From the NCBI GenBank assembly GCA_947625965.1, contig CANQQO010000002.1, positions 1 to 59,369 of the forward strand: DNA of 59,369 nt, written 5' to 3'. Position 1 is the stretch's first letter; each line of letters begins with the position of its first letter. The stretch comes from an uncultured Oscillospiraceae bacterium. GTDB taxonomy: Bacteria; Bacillota; Clostridia; Oscillospirales; Oscillospiraceae. A program made the position numbers and the translations under genes. Positions 57,304-59,369 of this stretch are shown in pieces. The notes below the pieces were generated by a model that was not told the DNA's origin, did not search any database, and saw nothing but the letters and a program-made list of their open reading frames with translations.

Positions 57304-59313
57304 ATGCGAGCAAAAACCCCCCGCGCGTCATCGCGCATCTTAGCTGGAGTATTGATCCTGGCCTTGCTGCTTGGTATGCTCATGATCCCCGCCTTTGCCG
57401 AGGCGGAGGCCGTAAGCCTTACCGACGGCGCCACCATCTCCGGCTGGGAGATCGCGGACAAAACCTGGCCCTATAACAATGAAAAAGACAAACCGAATAT
57501 CGCAGTAGTAGAGGAACAAAGCAAGACCCGCCTCATCGACGGCGTCCTGGCCTCCAGCAAGCCCGAGCGGTTCGCCCCCGAAGCCGGCTGGCTCAGTTCC
57601 GGCTGGGACGATCCCAACGGCGGCCGCAGCCTCTATGTGAACTTCTACAGAGGCGACACCCGGACCATCACCATTGACCTGGGCGCGGAGTACAATGTCA
57701 ACGAGATCGCCGCCAGCCTGGGCATCGGCTCCAGCTACGGCATCAACGCCCCGGACAAGTTCTCCTTCTATCTGTCCAAGGACGGTCAGACCTTCTACAA
57801 CGTGGGCGAGGCCACCGAGGTTCAGGGGCAGAAGAACTTCGGAGAAAAGATCGACGAGGGCACCATGGGTGTTTCCAACCTGAACTACAACGCCCGCTTC
57901 GTCCGCTTCGAGGTGAAGGTGTCGGTCTGGCTGTTCATGGACGAGCTGATCGTCAAGGGCTCCAAGACCCCCAGCCCCAACCCCGCCGATCTGGAGATCC
58001 TGCCCAAGTACGGCGAGGACGACCCCAATAAGGTCAACGCCTGGCCCACCTACGACATGGCCGGCGGCATCCACCACGATTACCTGGCCTACGCGGGCTG
58101 GGGCACCATCGGCGACAAGCTCACGGAGACCTACAAGACCGTGGACGAGTGCAAGGCGGCGGTGGCCTACCTGGACGAGAACAAGGTCCCCGTGGACAAG
58201 CTCTTTGACAGCGTGACCCTCATCGGCCACGGCTGGTCCAAGGACGGGCACAGCCTGCTGGTCAACGGCGGCACTGTCGGGCCCGCCGGCAAGGCCGAGT
58301 GGACCGAGTGGCTGGACCACATCTTTGAATACCAGCACGAAGGGGCGATCACCAACCTGGCCGCCCTGGAGCAGGCCATGGCGGAGGTCAAGAAGGACCT
58401 CAAGCCCAGCGACGAAAACGGTCTGAAGCAGGAAGACATCGACAACTGGAAGGAAGCCGTGAAGATCACGGTCTACCCCGCCATGCACACCCAGAATAAC
58501 TGGGGCGAGCTGGTCGCCGGGGACACCTACGTCACCGTGAAGAAGGGCGCCGACGGCTCCCTGACCTACACCACCGCGCCTCTGTCCGGGTCCAAGAAGC
58601 TGGACTTCACCCTGGACGGCCACGACGGAAACGTGGAGGAAATGCTCTCCGACCGGGCCTCCGCCTTCCTGTGGTACATGAAAGAGGCGGTGAGACGCTT
58701 CAACGAGAAGCATTACGAGCACCTGTATCTGGACGGCTTCTACTATTACGAAGAAAAAGCCTCCACCAATCAGGACCCCAACGTCATCAGCACCATTCAG
58801 ATCTACAACATGATGGTGGACGAGGTCTCCAAGGACTATGTTTCCTACTGGATCCCCTTCTATGACGGCGACAACTGGCAGCTCTGGAACACCCTGGGCT
58901 TTGACTATGCCGTCCGCCAGCCCAACGGCTATGACGGCGGCGGCCAGGCCCGGCTGGACAGCGCCGCGGACAAGTCCAAGGAATACGGCCTCGGCATCGA
59001 GATGGAGTGGATGGGCGTTCTGCCCGGATATCCCGAGATCTTCATGCAGTATATGCAGACCGGCATCTCCAAGGGCTACCAGAACGCCCCCCAGGCCTGG
59101 TACTTCGGCACCTGGGACCTGGCCCGGCTGTGCTACAAGGAAGGCAACTGCGCCGAGCTGCGCTACCTGTACGACGCGGTGTACAAGTACATCAAGGGCG
59201 AGACCGTTCTGAGCGGCGACAATATCCTCTCCGGCGCGGAGCTGAAGATCGCCTCCTATAACGGCGGCCCCATGGATGGCTACAATTTGAGCTGTAGCAG
59301 TCAAGAAAAGTAG
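57304..59313 (+). CDS. Secreted DUF4855-domain protein with N-terminal discoidin-like module, probably 3'-truncated
   Basis: A 669-residue protein. The signal peptide (RILAGVLILALLLGMLMIPAFA) is followed by an F5/8-type-C-like module (about 45-225: TRTITIDLGAEYNVNEIAAS...ARFVRFEVK). A large DUF4855 domain comes next (about 245-640), rich in aromatic and acidic residues (HYEHLYLDGFYYYEE, WIPFYDGDNWQLWN, AWYFGTWDLARLC). DUF4855 is uncharacterised; the pattern looks like a barrel-type carbohydrate-active fold, which is inference. The final residues (CSSQEK) and stop lie inside sequence resembling an insertion-sequence end that begins near 59293. A further C-terminal domain, starting at ILSGAELKIASYNGGP, was therefore probably lost. 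Confidence 0.8.
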   Translation: MRAKTPRASSRILAGVLILALLLGMLMIPAFAEAEAVSLTDGATISGWEIADKTWPYNNEKDKPNIAVVEEQSKTRLIDGVLASSKPERFAPEAGWLSSGWDDPNGGRSLYVNFYRGDTRTITIDLGAEYNVNEIAASLGIGSSYGINAPDKFSFYLSKDGQTFYNVGEATEVQGQKNFGEKIDEGTMGVSNLNYNARFVRFEVKVSVWLFMDELIVKGSKTPSPNPADLEILPKYGEDDPNKVNAWPTYDMAGGIHHDYLAYAGWGTIGDKLTETYKTVDECKAAVAYLDENKVPVDKLFDSVTLIGHGWSKDGHSLLVNGGTVGPAGKAEWTEWLDHIFEYQHEGAITNLAALEQAMAEVKKDLKPSDENGLKQEDIDNWKEAVKITVYPAMHTQNNWGELVAGDTYVTVKKGADGSLTYTTAPLSGSKKLDFTLDGHDGNVEEMLSDRASAFLWYMKEAVRRFNEKHYEHLYLDGFYYYEEKASTNQDPNVISTIQIYNMMVDEVSKDYVSYWIPFYDGDNWQLWNTLGFDYAVRQPNGYDGGGQARLDSAADKSKEYGLGIEMEWMGVLPGYPEIFMQYMQTGISKGYQNAPQAWYFGTWDLARLCYKEGNCAELRYLYDAVYKYIKGETVLSGDNILSGAELKIASYNGGPMDGYNLSCSSQEK

Positions 59314-59369
59314 ACACGAAAAATAATAATCCACAGATTTAGTTTTTAAAAGTGGACATGAGCCACAGT
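59293..59369. mobile_element. Candidate left end of an insertion sequence (cut by the window edge)
   Basis: From TGTAGCAGTCAAG (59293) the sequence turns abruptly A/T-rich. It contains two near-identical direct repeats, AAAAGTAGACA (59306-59316) and AAAAGTGGACA (59348-59358), 42 bases apart. A TG start and repeated short motifs near the terminus are typical of IS21-like elements, whose transposase binds several terminal repeats. No transposase lies in the window, so the family is a guess. Confidence 0.5.

Noticed and set aside
57340..59334. A minus-strand open frame opposite the DUF4855 gene
   Set aside because: Antisense artefact; the plus strand has a signal peptide, binding site and recognisable domains.

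Overview
The window is a GC-rich stretch of a Firmicutes chromosome, most likely a gut Oscillospiraceae (Flavonifractor/Lawsonibacter/Oscillibacter-like). The placement is inferred from an AlaS T-box, an L10 leader RNA, SpoIID, RNase M5, RemA, CdaA/CdaR, a PASTA kinase with its PP2C phosphatase, type III glutamine synthetase and pyruvate:ferredoxin oxidoreductase, together with strong G/C bias at third codon positions. No tRNA, rRNA or CRISPR array was seen. Most of the window is core genome, with a few accessory patches.

Layout. 1-9 kb: 3' part of PFOR, a hairpin-rich intergenic mosaic, a small DUF3006-like gene, divergent aspartate aminotransferase and glutamine synthetase III genes, then CTP synthase. 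9-12 kb (minus strand): a tightly overlapping operon of ECF sigma factor, membrane anti-sigma-like protein, lipoprotein serpin and a small membrane protein. 12-17 kb: Na/Pi cotransporter-PhoU protein, the operon PAP2 phosphatase-nrdG-dut, and a YugP-type membrane protease. 17-19 kb: L10 leader, rplJ, rplL and an unknown membrane protein. 19-20 kb: a small patch of lower GC with a CD3324/Mor-like HTH gene and an acetyltransferase. 20-24 kb (minus): MBOAT acyltransferase plus SGNH hydrolase, then purA.

24-35 kb (minus): a T-box-headed run alaS-comEC-holA-rnmV-ABC-F-M50 protease-mrp. 35-38 kb: spoIID divergent from a membrane-anchored leucine-rich-repeat protein. 38 kb: nitroreductase and a decayed segment with acetyltransferase remnants. 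39-54 kb (minus): a large conserved housekeeping cluster, cdaA-cdaR-rseC-yicC-remA-gmk-rpoZ-priA-def-fmt-rsmB-rlmN-stp-prkC-rsgA-ECF S component, stitched together by ATGA/GTGA overlaps. 54-59 kb: a DUF3343/class V aminotransferase pair, a KDG-type sugar kinase and a secreted DUF4855 protein whose 3' end runs into what looks like the end of an insertion sequence.

Most unusual items: the sigma/anti-sigma/serpin operon, in which the serpin and the anti-sigma-like protein appear to share an extracytoplasmic domain; two families of hairpin-forming intergenic repeats; the T-box that may govern seven genes including comEC and holA; and the probable insertion junction at the right edge.
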